A stretch of 64,000 bases of DNA from positions 32,364,001 through 32,428,000 of the forward strand of contig JBITNC010000002.1 in the NCBI GenBank assembly GCA_050084985.1. Reading direction: 5' to 3'. Source of the stretch: Nageia nagi. Lineage: Eukaryota; Pinophyta. Under the pieces are notes generated by a model, which saw only the letters and a program-made list of their open reading frames with translations, was not told the DNA's origin and ran no database searches. Below are positions 47,039 to 58,605 of this stretch, piece after piece (position 1 is the stretch's first letter; every line of letters begins with the position of its first letter). The translations under genes were made by a program, and so were the position numbers.

Positions 47039-47521
47039 GTTTTGATACCAATTTGAAGGAATTAACACTAATAATATAATTTCTAAACTACCAAGATCAC
47101 ATGAAGGCTCACAATTACATCCAACAAATACACAAAGCAATCTCACAACATAAGATGTATAGTGGTTCCTTCAACTAGGAGTACATACACTAACTAGATC
47201 TTTACTTTTCTCACAAATACAACTCTCTTATAATTCTCCTAATCTCAACTCATACACTTCTATCGTATAGCATATCCTTATTCCATAATTGGTGTGTCAT
47301 TACAAAGAGGGAGCCTTCTATTTATAGGCCAAAATCATGATCTTAGCATGACATGCACATCTTTGACCCAAGGGGCATGCTCATGACTTGGAGTCTAGGA
47401 CAAGTTACATTATTATATTCACTAAAATACTTAAGGTATCAAATAATACCCTTAAGTATTAGTGAATTTACATAGAAGATTTAATACATCTATTAACAAT
47501 AATGCATTGTACATTCCAACA
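47039..47521 (-). repeat. Element 2 5' LTR and primer-binding site
   Basis: 468-bp LTR (47054-47521) with TATAAATAGAAG near 47315 on the minus strand and the U3 inverted repeat near 47421-47468. Primer-binding site TGGTATCAAAAC adjoins it. Confidence 0.85.
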
Positions 47522-47800
47522 AAGTGTGCACAAAAGTTTTCCCTAGGGGAAAAAATACTTCAAAACAATGGGTTCACCAAAATGTAGACCCAAAAATGTA
47601 AAATGAATTAAAATGAATAGTATTTTATTGATTCTTAATACATTTTATTGATATTATAATAAATTATGAGCTATTAGAAGAGAACTTTGTAGCTTCACAA
47701 TTGTATGATAGTTTATTTTCTTATGAAAATGTAGGTTCAACAAGATAGAGGGTTTCTATTATACATGCTAATAGTACTAATGATGTATAGTATGGCTCCA
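47522..47800. repeat. Element G end joined to an element E-like fragment
   Basis: 47522-47582 is minus-strand G internal with primer-binding site TTTTGGTGAACCC at 47570-47582; 47583 to about 47645 is the start of its LTR. From about 47650 to 47790 the sequence matches 38695-38835 (pre-gag region of E) in the plus orientation. The two meet near a TTATTGAT shared by both parents. Confidence 0.55.
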
Positions 47801-49000
47801 CCACCTTCCTCATAGTCTAGAGGAAACTATCCTGACAAACCCATGCTAATTGATGGGCATCATCATCCCATATGAAGTTATCATAGGAGATCCATACCAG
47901 GTCCTCCACATACAATCTATCTATCTCTCTCCTTCTCACGTCCAAGGAGTGTGGGTACCTATACCCATGGGCTATCAAAACCTAACATATTATCATAATG
48001 TCTCCTAGGTCTTCCTAATCCCTTTGTAAACTAACTACCTTGATGACTGTTATCTTCTCATAGGCCTAGACTTGGAGAAGACCTGCATGTGCAACTATCA
48101 TGTTGAACTTATCAATGCTAACAAAATTATAAAGACCCCGATAGAGCTATACCAAAAATAATGGGACCCATGCAAACTAAGTACCTCTTCTACGCATCTC
48201 CTGTACTACCCAAACAAATCTAAGTGGGAAAGCTAAGCTACTTTTATCTAGATATAGGTATGTCAAGATAATCCTAGCAATGTACAATATGAGTTGTCAG
48301 CTTGGTTGTGCAAATTGACATGCCTCTACTAGCCTCACCACATGATGTTCTCAATCATGGTTGGTTTCTCCAATCAACCATAAGGTAAAATGATCATAGG
48401 TGTTATTATTAGACACCTCCATTTGATGTACCAATATACCTCAGATAGGAATCCCCTATATTTGATATATATCTAGCAACATGACTATCATTTCACTTGG
48501 GGGTAGGTGAAAGTTTTTGCAATTTGGGTCCTAACGCATTGCTAGTGCTATCAACACTGGTAGATCATGCTGGATATGCCCAATGATAGCCAAATTTGCT
48601 AGCCCATATTGGGAAAGAATATCATATGAATAATTTGTCTTAGGCCATGTATTGGCCTTCTCTAGCATGGTCATAGACATTGGCCCATCCATATTTAATA
48701 CCTTGCATTCCTACAAGGGGAAAAAATATATTAAAACTAAAATTGAAACATTAATAAACAACAAACATTTCAAATAAAAAATAAGTGGACTAACATGTAG
48801 GAAATGCAAATTTGAGTCAAACTAGGAGGTAAAATGGTAAGGAAATGGGCTTACCATGTGGTTGAATGGAAGGAAGCGAATGTACTTTGCTATATGGCCT
48901 CTATGTCTAGTGATGGGATATCCAATCCCTCTCCACTCAGCATTTGCTATGATGATGCAAAAAAATACGTAAATAAGATGATTAAAATGTCAATTAGCAA
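47801..49000 (-). pseudogene. Plant mobile domain (MAIN-like) gene remnant with intron
   Basis: Long minus-strand frame with a few stops. From 48710 down it reads NMDGPMSMTMLEKANTWP, LAIIGHIQHDLPVLIALAMR, DPNCKNFHLPPSEMIVMLLD, IYQI then GIPI, VHQMEVSNNNTYDHFTLWLI and VVRLVEACQFAQPS. Later RLYVEDLVWISYDNF appears near 47900. This matches the plant mobile domain, a family found in nuclear genes such as MAIN and in several transposon types. A 144-bp GT-AG intron (48711-48854) has a pyrimidine-rich 3' end and a CATG/GTAAGC donor. Exon 1 upstream of 48854 is short and unsure. Stops make it a pseudogene. Confidence 0.7.
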
Positions 49001-50905
49001 TCATAAACAGGAGTCCCAAAACCAAGAATCACTCCTCAACACTAGGGATACATATGATGGTCACAAAAATGGATAAAGTTGTAAAGATTTGCCAAGTCAA
49101 TAGGGTGCTATATAGCATGGTATTAGAGTCACCATAATGCTAAAAATGAAAGGAGAAAAGAATGAAATGAGAATAAAAAGTCAACAACCACCTTTTAGAT
49201 TCCTTCTTTTACACTAAAACCTAGGTCTCTCTCTTGTCATCTCTATGTTGCTCAAAAATATTATTTTTCCTATCCATTGGACTTGAAAATATTTTGCAGA
49301 GTCATGATTTCTTTTTCCAAAACCAATTTTGCTGATTCCACATCACAGCAATGTCCTTTTCTTCAAATTGGTAATCAATTTAGTGATTATATATCATACA
49401 TGGTAAAATCATGTCTTTGCCTACTTCATAGTAAGTATTTGATTGTTAATTATTAATTTGAATTATTTAAAATTATTTATATTAAATAGATGCCACCAAA
49501 AACATGGATTGAGTCAAATTGCTAAAAATTTCAAATGGGCTACTTTAATTTTCATTTTCATGGATTCTATTAGTCGATCATTTCAAATATTGGATTATTG
49601 CAAGTGGTAAAGTTTTATTGCTAAAATTCATTTTAATTAAAATTATGTGCTAAATTTTCAATTTTGAAAATATGCTTAGTTTATATATTATATACACCTA
49701 AAAAATCATGTTTCATTTCCAATTTGATGGACTATTTTTCTTGAAGATTAAATCATCCATTCATGCACCGCCAATGATGTGAAAATAATATAATTGTGTG
49801 TGCTTTTAAATATATATTACAATTGCATAGTATCTAGGGCTTGAAATAATGTGTCTCTTGATTCTATGAACATGGTGCAAACACATTGAATATATGGTCA
49901 AATGTTGCTAATTCATGTGGTATATTCAAAATGGCAATGTTGTTTCAAAACTGACATGATGCAAAATGATATGGATGATCGTCAATTGAATATCTTTTGA
50001 ATTTTGCACTTAATATGATAAAACTAATACTATCAGTAGTGTGTAGTTAATACAAATAATTTGTAATTAGGGCATACTAAAACTTCATTGAATATCTATT
50101 CATTATTATGCTTCTTTCATATATTTGTAATGGTTTATTGAATTTGATCACATTTGTTGAAGACATGATTAGAAAATTTTAGGTATACCACATTGCCAAC
50201 AGTGTGTATTCACTTTGAAAATTGAAGTATTGAAATGCAAGGCCATAAAATATTTGAATATCTGGTACATTTATAGATATTGAATAATATTGTTCATTGT
50301 TCTACTAATAAATGTTTTCAAAGCCATGGTCAGTCCATGAGCAACATCTCTTATCAATTACAAGATTATTCCAAGCTTGAGTCATTAAAAGTTCTCATCA
50401 GCTTGGTATTTATAGACTATGAGTTGTTTGTCATAGTAGTCTATACATCATGGTTATTACAAGCTTATGGTATTAAAGAGGACCTCGTGCACTTGCTCTT
50501 CATAGACTACGAGTTATCTATCACAATAGTTTATATATCATGGTTAATAGTACTATGAGTCAAATCAACCATGGTGATATACTGTATACTATGTTATTTC
50601 ATCCTTGCTCTTTACATTGCTTATTTTTTCATGGATATGATTTATATGGGTATATGTTACTTTATTCTACATGTATTATTTGGGTGAATAGGATTGGCAT
50701 ATACCACTCACCTCATAGAGGGACTCCTATTTTTGGCTTGCTTACCTGAAGCAACATGAGCTAGGGGTAACCATGACCAAAAGGGGGCAAATAAAATACT
50801 ATACTTAGCATATTGATTAAAATAGGGAAGTCCATTTTATTAATGAAACTTCTTCAGATTATGCAATTTCAATACTTTTCATTACATATCTAAATAGGGA
50901 TAAAA
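49001..50905. other. Element E 3' internal region, no gene recognised
   Basis: A+T-rich. An imperfect direct duplication lies at about 50400-50475 and 50490-50565; in one plus-strand frame both copies read as FIDYEL followed by VY.SWL. No protease, RT or integrase motif is seen. The end, 50860-50905, matches the sequence before the polypurine tracts of F and G. Confidence 0.5.
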
Positions 50906-51634
50906 TGTAGATGCCTAAAAATGATTTATTATTTATTTAATAAATTATATTTAGATTCATTAAATGATTAATTATTAATAATACATGAATCAAGATAAAT
51001 CATTATTACAATGCAATACCATATGCTAGGACCAATGCAATATCGTATGCCATGGTTTATATTTTAAATTATATTAAATATAGAAAAGATTACTAATATT
51101 GCTATATGTTAGATTTCATTCCTTTCTATTTCCTTGTAGGTTATAAATACGAGAAATGGAGGTTGACATCCCTATTAGATCTCTCTAATAGGTGGTTCTC
51201 CCAAACATTAAACTTATGATGTCTCTTGATGCCACCTATCTTGAGAAATTTTTTATACTCTCTAATCTCTTCTATCTTTGATTTGTACGTGACATGAAAC
51301 ATCAAGTTCCACGTAGCCAACGATGTACCCTTCCCATGCAACCAATGATGTGCACCTTTTAGATTAGGAGGTCAAGATTTTGGGGAATAAATTATGGTCC
51401 CATTTTAGCAAATATTATTTAGCTCATTTGAAGTATAATCATAATCCTTCAAAGATTCATTGTTATTTTTCTTTGAGGATTGTACACAAACTGGCTACTT
51501 GCCCACTCTATATTAGGTTTATATGTTTCATGTACATTAACTGTATATTTGATATAGGGTATATCATTGTATTTGTAAACCATTTATTTATTTATGTATT
51601 TATTTATTAATAATAGATATTTTTTGGGTCTATA
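50889..51634 (+). repeat. Element E polypurine tract and 3' LTR
   Basis: LTR 50906-51634 (729 bp), beginning TGTAGATGCC. The hairpin arms here are CCTATTAGA and TCTAATAGG (51171-51192), with TTATAAATACG just upstream near 51141. Ends TCTATA where TCTACA is expected. Confidence 0.8.
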
Positions 51635-51639
51635 GTACT

Positions 51640-53447
51640 AATTACAACAAGATATTCTACCTCCAACTTCCAATTTTTATACAAAGAATAACCTATGTTA
51701 ATACTATTTTATAAACCTTCTTTTAGTTTTAGACCTACCTTTCAATTGTGCTTATACAAGGCTTATGCTTCCCTCTCTATTTCAAAATACCAATATTTTC
51801 AAACCTATTTTTTAGGATATCCCTTTAAATATTAACCTCTTAAATATATTTATTTAACCCATGTTCATATGTAAGTTTGAGGTATGGGCCCATGGTAAAT
51901 ACAATACCATTGAATAGGCTTGCTTTGAGTATATTTAAACTTTAATATGCTAGCATTTAATCCATTATAAATGGATGTCCCCACAATGAATTATCCACAT
52001 TAATTTTATAAATCCATCTCTTTATCTTAAATGTATATTTAAAATCATATTCTATTTTCATAAACTCAAATGCATGAGGATCTCCACCTCTAGTCATGTG
52101 AGATATTTATGTCTAGCCCTTTTCTCCTCTAAGGTCATCACCTCTTCAATTCCATCTAGATATCAATATTTTTTGGCTCTCAAAGATATATTTTCCTTCA
52201 ATTGATTGATTTTTTTATTGATCGTCTTCATCCCTCATACATACTTTGCCTGATCCCCTTAAATCTTTTCCTTCAAATGAGAGTACCCTTATGTTGTTTT
52301 GGCATGTTATTTAATTGTAAAAAATCTAATAACATGATCTTTTCCTTCTTTACTACTTCAATCAAAGTTATCTTTTTATGTAGAGCACTTTCTTTAGGTA
52401 GTTTATGGTATCATGTACCATCCCTCATATCATTAGTATGTCTTGAGGATCCCTCTTGGGTACATGAGAATATATTACCATAAGATTTGTATAAAATTTT
52501 AATTCCATATCCCATTTGAGGATTGTATTTTTTAACATTTATCTATCATGGAAATGGAGTATAAGGACCAATTTATCTTTAGGTATCCTATTTACTATGA
52601 GATCCAAGGTAGATTCCATTACTTATTTAGATACTCTAATAAGTGTCTATCCATCTTTTTCTAATATCAAAATTAGTGATGCAAAGAGATTTATATTTTA
52701 GATATTATTTCTCTTATAACTTTATTTGTTAGGATAACCCTAATGATACTAGGCTAATTCCATCCTTATTGTTTATTATTTCTTATAATAGTGGGGTTAA
52801 GCATCTTAGAGAAAATTTTTAGCTTCCACATAGATAATAATAGGTTAGTTCATCATCATTATTCACCATGCATTATCATGCGTATCCTCCAATAAACTTA
52901 CCATCCTAAGTATCACTAACTTATTTCTAACCATCATTAAGGAATGTCCCGTAAACCACTTATTACCACTTTTTTTATAAATGATAATAATCCTCAAACC
53001 TTGGATGCTAAGAGTGATGCGAGTAAAATATTTTGTTACCCCTCCCAATATGGTTCATCCCTCTCCGCTTAGCTCATGAATCTCTCCACTTGTCATTTTT
53101 ATTTATTTGATGAGATCTCCCATGGTAACTAATGTCATAATTTATGGCCCTTCAAATTCATGTTATACTCTAGGATTCGTATAGCATGCGATCCTCCATT
53201 ATGCTCTTACTCATGGATTTTATTTTTCTATTCTCTCTACTTATCCTAAAGGAAACCTCCGCTCTTAGTATTTTAATCTTATGGTTAGGTTTGAAGGCTA
53301 TTTTTATTAGGAAATAAAATAACAATTAATATATCTTTTCATTCCATAGAAAAAATAAAGACCATCAAGTACCCATAAAAAATCACATCCTAGCTACTAG
53401 GAAAAATGCTAAAGCTTAAACAAAAAACTACTTAATAACTAACATGT
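51640..53447. other. No gene recognised
   Basis: Weak plus-strand coding-like stretches, including FEVWAHGKYNTIE near 51870-51910, could continue the LINE RT broken at 37.4 kb, but this is uncertain. Open frames at 52202-52483 and 52516-52701 have no motif that I recognise. Confidence 0.35.
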
Positions 53448-55050
53448 TTAATTATTATTCTTCACTAGTTCTTCATAGATCTCAATCAACATTCTTATAA
53501 TGAGCTCCCCTAATTGGATGTCTAAACAAAGTATGCCTAACACAATGTTGCTTTGTGGTTCTTTGCTAGATTTTAGAGGTATCTTTAAGGGTGGATATTT
53601 TTCTTCATACACTTTAGTTACCTTCCTCATGTTTACTTCATAGGCATCCTCTTTATTTAGTGGCTTCTCTTCCATAGGATTTTGAGCCTTTAGATGAGTC
53701 TTTTTCACTATTATCTTTCTTGATCTTTGAGAGTTCAAGGTAAATGATGCCTTTCTACCTCTTTCAAGTTTGATAAGACTAGGCATCTACATCATCTAGG
53801 ATCCATTTTCCTTATCTTCAACCTTGACCCTCTTCTACACATCTTTCTTCATTAGTTTGGATTCCACCCACTTCACTTATGGTACAACCCAACAAATTGG
53901 TGGATAACACATAAAATCCTCCATGAGTTTGTTTTTATATGCAACATGTTTGAACACCATCAACATTAAATCTCGATGGTATGGAACCTTGTACCTCTTC
54001 TTTTGATAGTCCTTAATAATCTTATTCAATTTAGCATATAGAAATGTTAGTATGTTTAACTTGGATACTCAAATGAGGTTTAGGTATCCAAAATGAAAGC
54101 TTTGCATCCAACTAGTTGATGCTTCAAGAGTGAAATAATATCATAACAACAAGAGCCACCTATAGCTAAGGTTTTGATAAAACATCCCTAGCTACCTTTT
54201 ATTTGTCCCTAGTTATCTCCACCTCCCCCTTGCAAAAATTTAAGAGATTTATTTTTTAAGCTATAATCATCCCTACTTATGATTTCACCATTGGCCTTCA
54301 AACTTATTAGTTTAGTGAGAAGAGCTTGATAGACCTCTATATTGATCCTAAAGATTTTAGCCTTACCCTCTTTCTAGGTAGTAATGAATTACTTTGATAC
54401 TTCCTCATCCACTCCCTCAAAATTCTAGAGGAATGGGAGGAAACCCCTATTTTCCAACACTTATTTTGTTTCTTCATTTCACTGAAGCTTAAAGGGATCA
54501 AGATGAACTTCATACAACACTTGTGCTATCTATTTTAAAGTCATATTGGAGACAAAAATTAGGAGATATAGGTGGCTACAAAAGGAAAATAATGTATTTG
54601 CATATAGAACTACCTTGTTCACCCTTTACATGCTCCACCACCTTTGAAGTGTATGGTGGTCCTATGAAACACCATGATGGGATTTATTAAAGGACATGTG
54701 AGAACTTGGGACTTGATTCCAATGCTTCACTTTAGACTTCCATATACTTCCACCTTGGATTTCTGTAATTGACCAAAATAGTGAAGTCACATTTAATTGC
54801 TTATTGAGCTAGTAATCACATTGATCCATGCTTCATTGAATTCCACATTCCAAAGGGAGTTTGTGAGATATGTGAATTCAAATGACTTGAATCATATGCA
54901 AAATAAACTAAATATTAGATAGCAAGTTGCCATAACCCCATCAAAGGTCAACTTAGTCCACCTATTTGTGCCATCCATTAGATAAGAAAAATACCCTACC
55001 CTAAAGATCCTTATTTTTCAAGCAGGGAAGTTTAAGAATTCTTTTTCCAT
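53448..55050 (-). pseudogene. Decayed unrecognised coding region
   Basis: Open 53786-53448, lysine-rich (RGRKASFTLNSQRSRKIIVK). The same frame continues upstream through stops with KDYQKKRYKVPYHRDLMLMV, FKHVAYKNKLMEDFMCYPPI and WVESKLMKKDV up to about 54060. Another frame at 54800-55040 reads MEKEFLNFPA, RVGYFSYLMDGTNRWTKLTF and DGVMATCYLIFSLFC. Together they look like one long gene, probably from a mobile element, but I cannot name the family. Confidence 0.4.
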
Positions 55051-56199
55051 GTATCTATTTACCTCTTTGTTTTTTTACCTTTTTATTTGTTATAATTAAC
55101 TTTCTTTTCTCAAGTATTTTTCCTTTGTCCTTTTCTACTTCTTGGATTATACTTGAAACTGCATCTGACCTTATTGGCTACTCTTGGACATTAATATAAT
55201 CATGTTATCATATCTTATCAAAAGGATGGTAGTTTTAAGTTATTAATAAGGATGATAATGAATCATAAAAATATCTCAAAATAGAATAAGTAAATATTAT
55301 TAGAATTTTTCCTTAACTATCCCATAATTTATTAATTGTGGGATGGTCAAATCTCCTATTTACTTAAGATTTGATAAATAAAATGACATCAAATAATTGT
55401 TAGAATAATACAGTAGGATTATTATAAATAATATCATATCATGGGTATAATTCCTTATACATTTCTAAGGTCTTTCACTTTCCTTTTAGTGCCAATCATC
55501 CTATCAAATAAGTGGAGAAATAAAAATTTTATTTTCAAATCCCATATGTTAAGTCTTTTATCCACAATGGATCATACTTTCCTTATGTAAATTGTATATG
55601 TGTCTAGGTATTTTTTGTATGTATGAAAAAGATCATTTTGTACATGGTTTTAAAGGGTCAACCAAAAACCCCTAGATAATTTAAATTTACCTACTAAAAA
55701 AAGGTGATTGAGTGTAATGTCTAATCAATAAACAAGTAAGTATAGACTAATAAAAAGATGTTAAATAATAGTAAATGATAGTAACATTGAATATAAAAGA
55801 TAATTTTTGGATCAAATACTATGAAATACATTTTCTTTTAGGAAATCTAAATCATATTTTGTGTTGACAATATTAATATTTTTACTAGCATCATTTTTCT
55901 CATCACTTATCTATAGTATATGTTCTCAAGGGTTTTGCATTCCATTTTACATATGCACACTATAAAAATATATAAATTAAGAACTATATCTTTTTATAAA
56001 ATTTCAACATAATTTAAATAAAATAAATGTAAACACTAAAATAAAATCTTCATTTATACAATTATAAAATTCAAATTACTATCTTACATATATCATATAC
56101 AACCAAAAAACAATATTAAATCTTAATTTACTTTTATCCTACTAACCCAATTCAAAATCCAACATTAGTTACTAATGTAAAAACCTCTATTTATCAATA
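55051..56199. other. A+T-rich sequence without gene
   Basis: I see nothing supportable. Confidence 0.5.
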
Positions 56200-56961
56200 T
56201 GTGATCATATTTATCAATCAGGAATCATACATTTACCAGTATTGATTGTGTGCACTAGCTATAATCCAGCTCGATGCAAATACAATGCTGCGATAATTTT
56301 GTGAGATCAAAAACCAAGATTAAACAAAATGAACGTTTCAAACTTCTGAGTTCCATGAATTCTTCCAAAGAGATCAATGTTGTAGCGCCTCTGTAAGAAC
56401 AACATGCACACAGATGATCACGTTGGAGAAGAAAAAGGCGGAATCCACACTTTTTTGCAGATCTTCATGATAACCTAAGACTGATCCTACGGAAAGCTCC
56501 TGTTGGATAACCTTAAATCTGTAGCAGATTTAAATGACCTAATAAAATCTTGTGCTTGTGCTCCTGGGCTACCTAAAAGCTTCATCAACACAATAGTACA
56601 CTCTATACTGCGCTACTTTTACCCTTCAATAAAATAAAGTAAACTCCGTGAATACGTCCTGGATCTTTTTTCTCAAAATCAATAAAAATCTGTTTTCTAC
56701 GGACACAGCAAATGATTCTTGAAGATCTTTATCAGAGATTTGGGATGCACGATCAGATGAAAGTAAAAAAAAAAAATTAATCAACAAATCACCCTGGACA
56801 TGTCCCCACCATTAAAATGCTAATGGTGATGTAATTTTTTCACAATAGTTTGCACGTAATACGTTTGCTCAGTAAGAATTAGAATTAATATCTGTGGAGT
56901 AGGACATGATTTACGATCAGTTAACAGTCTCCAAATCTGCTAAAAATAGATTAAAAAAAGG

Positions 56962-56970
56962 CTATAAATA
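56962..56970 (+). promoter_or_regulatory. TATA box on the plus strand
   Basis: CTATAAATA about 70 bp before the miRNA hairpin, followed by C-rich sequence, resembles a plant core promoter. It faces the strand opposite to the exact mature miR396, so it may drive antisense transcription or be chance. Confidence 0.4.
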
Positions 56971-57037
56971 AAGGAACAAGTTCACCTGGCTTCTGTTTCC
57001 CGTACCATTCACATCTTGTAATCGAATCCCTCCATGG

Positions 57038-57058
57038 TCTCCCACAGCTTTCTTGAGC
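57038..57058 (-). ncRNA. miR396 star (3p)
   Basis: 21 nt, close to known miR396b-3p sequences, offset from the mature strand by two bases at each end. Confidence 0.85.
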
Positions 57059-57115
57059 TCTGAACTCAGATCATATCGCAGATGTTGAGAGCATGATAAT
57101 CAATTTCTGTGCTCT

Positions 57116-57136
57116 CAGTTCAAGAAAGCTGTGGAA
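57116..57136 (-). ncRNA. Mature miR396 (5p)
   Basis: 21 nt with 5' U, exactly the conserved family sequence; the guide strand loaded into AGO1. Confidence 0.93.
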
Positions 57137-57500
57137 GAGCATGGCAGGATTCTGTTATGCCCATAATTCGGCGTAAAAGCCCACAGAGACACTGTACTAT
57201 TGCAGGACAATGTAATATTTCTCTCCTTCCAGATGTACCCAACAACTGAGTTTCTTCGATCTTGTATAGTACACTGTTATGGGCCGCCATTTATTCAATT
57301 CTTGGCCTCAATTTCAGAGCATTCATCGATGCAGCTCTGCAGAGTTCATCAGACAACATAGATAATAAAGAGAACCATTTTGTGGCCGTGAGGACTAAGG
57401 ACCACATTTCAGGGGTATGTAAAGCCGTCTGCCACTGAGGGTGGGGCCATTGTGGTGGCCCAAAGTCTGTTCTCCATGGAAGAGTATGATTACATTATAA

Positions 57501-58595
57501 ATGTATTTGGTGATGCCCATGATTATTATTAGAACTTATGATATTTATTTAGTTATGATGTATGAGTGTGTGCAATTGAGAGGAGTCAGTGGAGATTGGT
57601 TGTTGAGATGGAACATAAATAATAATTTATTGTTATGGAGTTAAAAGTTTTTTTCTCAAAATTCACTGATTGATTGATTGATTGTCTCTTTCATGTAAAT
57701 CAATCAAAACTTTATGATCAAAACATTTACACCTGATCAGAATGGAGCTCAGAAAATTGTAACCAGAATAAAAAAATTCAAAATTGATAATCAGTGCTTT
57801 GTGAATGTTGACAAGCTTTTATTGAGGTTGCTATTAGTCGGCCATGGTGTTTGATCTGGCCGTCCTTTTGGCATGGGACAACTTAGCTTCACATGGACAG
57901 AGGGGTGGGGATTCCTTAGTTTGTCTATAACAGTTAAGATTGACAGCTCCTTGGGGAAACATATTCTCCTTCCGTTTGGTGCGATGTCTTCTTCTACCAT
58001 TTAAGTAGGTGGACCTTGGATTATTCCTAATGTGATGGCCAACCAACTCCTAATGGGGGATTGTTTTCTTCACATGGATGCGGTCCAAAACACTTAAGCA
58101 TGACCTAGGGTTCTATAATGAATGAAGATGTGTGACCTTAAGCATGGTGGGGATCCATCACGAATAAGATTTCTTTGGCTTATGTTACCACTTAGTATCA
58201 ATTATTATTAGAGTTAAGAAGATTTCAGCCTTTTGATAGAAATAGCTTGAGGGTATTGAAGTTGACTAGGATTTACATCGTTTTTATTTATTTATTTTTA
58301 TAAATACTGAAGTTGATTAGGATTTACATGGTTATTATTATTATTATTATTATTATTAATTTATAAAGAGATGAACTCAATATGATAGTAAATGATAATA
58401 ATTTTTTTAAATTATTTTCAATTTTAAGTGTTAGGATTGAAAAGTATTTATTTGTTAAAGTTACTTGTCATTTGTATGTCATAGTTTATTTATAATATTT
58501 TTTATTTATTCTTATCACTTCATTGACTTCAATAAATTGGGTAAATACTAAAATATATATTTAATTATAATGATAGAGTTCATTTTTGAAAATTT
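57501..58595. other. Intergenic region with a GC-richer segment
   Basis: 57791-58046 is G+C-richer than its surroundings and open in two minus-strand frames and largely in one plus-strand frame (FGMGQLSFTWTEGWGFLSLS). None is a family I recognise; it could be an old exon. Small repeats: GATT four times at about 57665-57682, two copies of a clause with TGA(C/T)TAGGATTTACAT at 58257-58335, and TTA about eight times at 58334-58358. Confidence 0.4.
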
Positions 58596-58605
58596 AATTA
58601 TTTAT

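Larger units (their letters stand above)
41931..47521 (-). mobile_element. Non-autonomous copia element 2 (A family)
   Basis: LTRs 41931-42407 and 47054-47521 belong to the A family. Perfect target duplication AAGTG at 41926-41930 and 47522-47526. Polypurine tract AAGGGGGAG (minus strand, 42408-42416) and primer-binding site TGGTATCAAAAC (about 47039-47050) are in place. Homology to A covers the LTRs, about 100 bp after the tract and the leader (from about 43890 rightward). The whole gag-pol is absent and about 1.2 kb of unrelated sequence (42515-43740) stands in its place. It must have used enzymes from elsewhere. Confidence 0.85.
37433..51634 (+). mobile_element. Gypsy-type element E with nested insertions
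   Basis: LTRs 37433-38151 and 50906-51634 align throughout. Flanks GTCCT (37428-37432) and GTACT (51635-51639) form a 5-bp target duplication with one change. The primer-binding site TTTTGGTGAACCC (38152-38164) follows the 5' LTR, and a purine-rich run ATAGGGATAAAA precedes the 3' LTR. A gypsy gag is readable at 38.3-40.5 kb. No RT, RNase H or integrase was found; the region where they should be holds element G pieces, element 2 and a plant-mobile-domain remnant. Confidence 0.75.
57028..57149 (-). ncRNA. MIR396: MIR396 precursor
   Basis: Near-perfect hairpin. On the minus strand the 5' arm holds, at 57116-57136, the 21-nt sequence identical to the known plant miR396 (begins TTCCACAGC, ends TTGAACTG). 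The 3' arm holds at 57038-57058 the expected partner, beginning GCTCAAGAAAG and ending GTGGGAGA. The arms pair over about 30 bp with three or four mismatches or wobbles, and the two 21-mers overlap with 2-nt 3' overhangs at both ends, as DCL1 products do. The loop contains its own stem, TGAGAGCA with TGCTCTCA (57086-57093, 57110-57117). miR396 represses growth-regulating-factor (GRF) mRNAs. The start of the primary transcript is not evident. Confidence 0.93.
56200..57500. other. Unique-looking island around MIR396
   Basis: Sequence here is less A+T-rich, contains CG dinucleotides and shows none of the window's repeat families, so it is likely low-copy host DNA. An inverted repeat CACCATTA..TAATGGTG lies at about 56809-56830. 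Apart from MIR396 and the TATA box at 56962 I see no gene. Confidence 0.55.

Noticed and set aside
49115-49135. TGGTATTAGAGTCACC, like a copia primer-binding site
   Set aside because: No LTR end or leader matching any family is found beside it, so it is likely chance.
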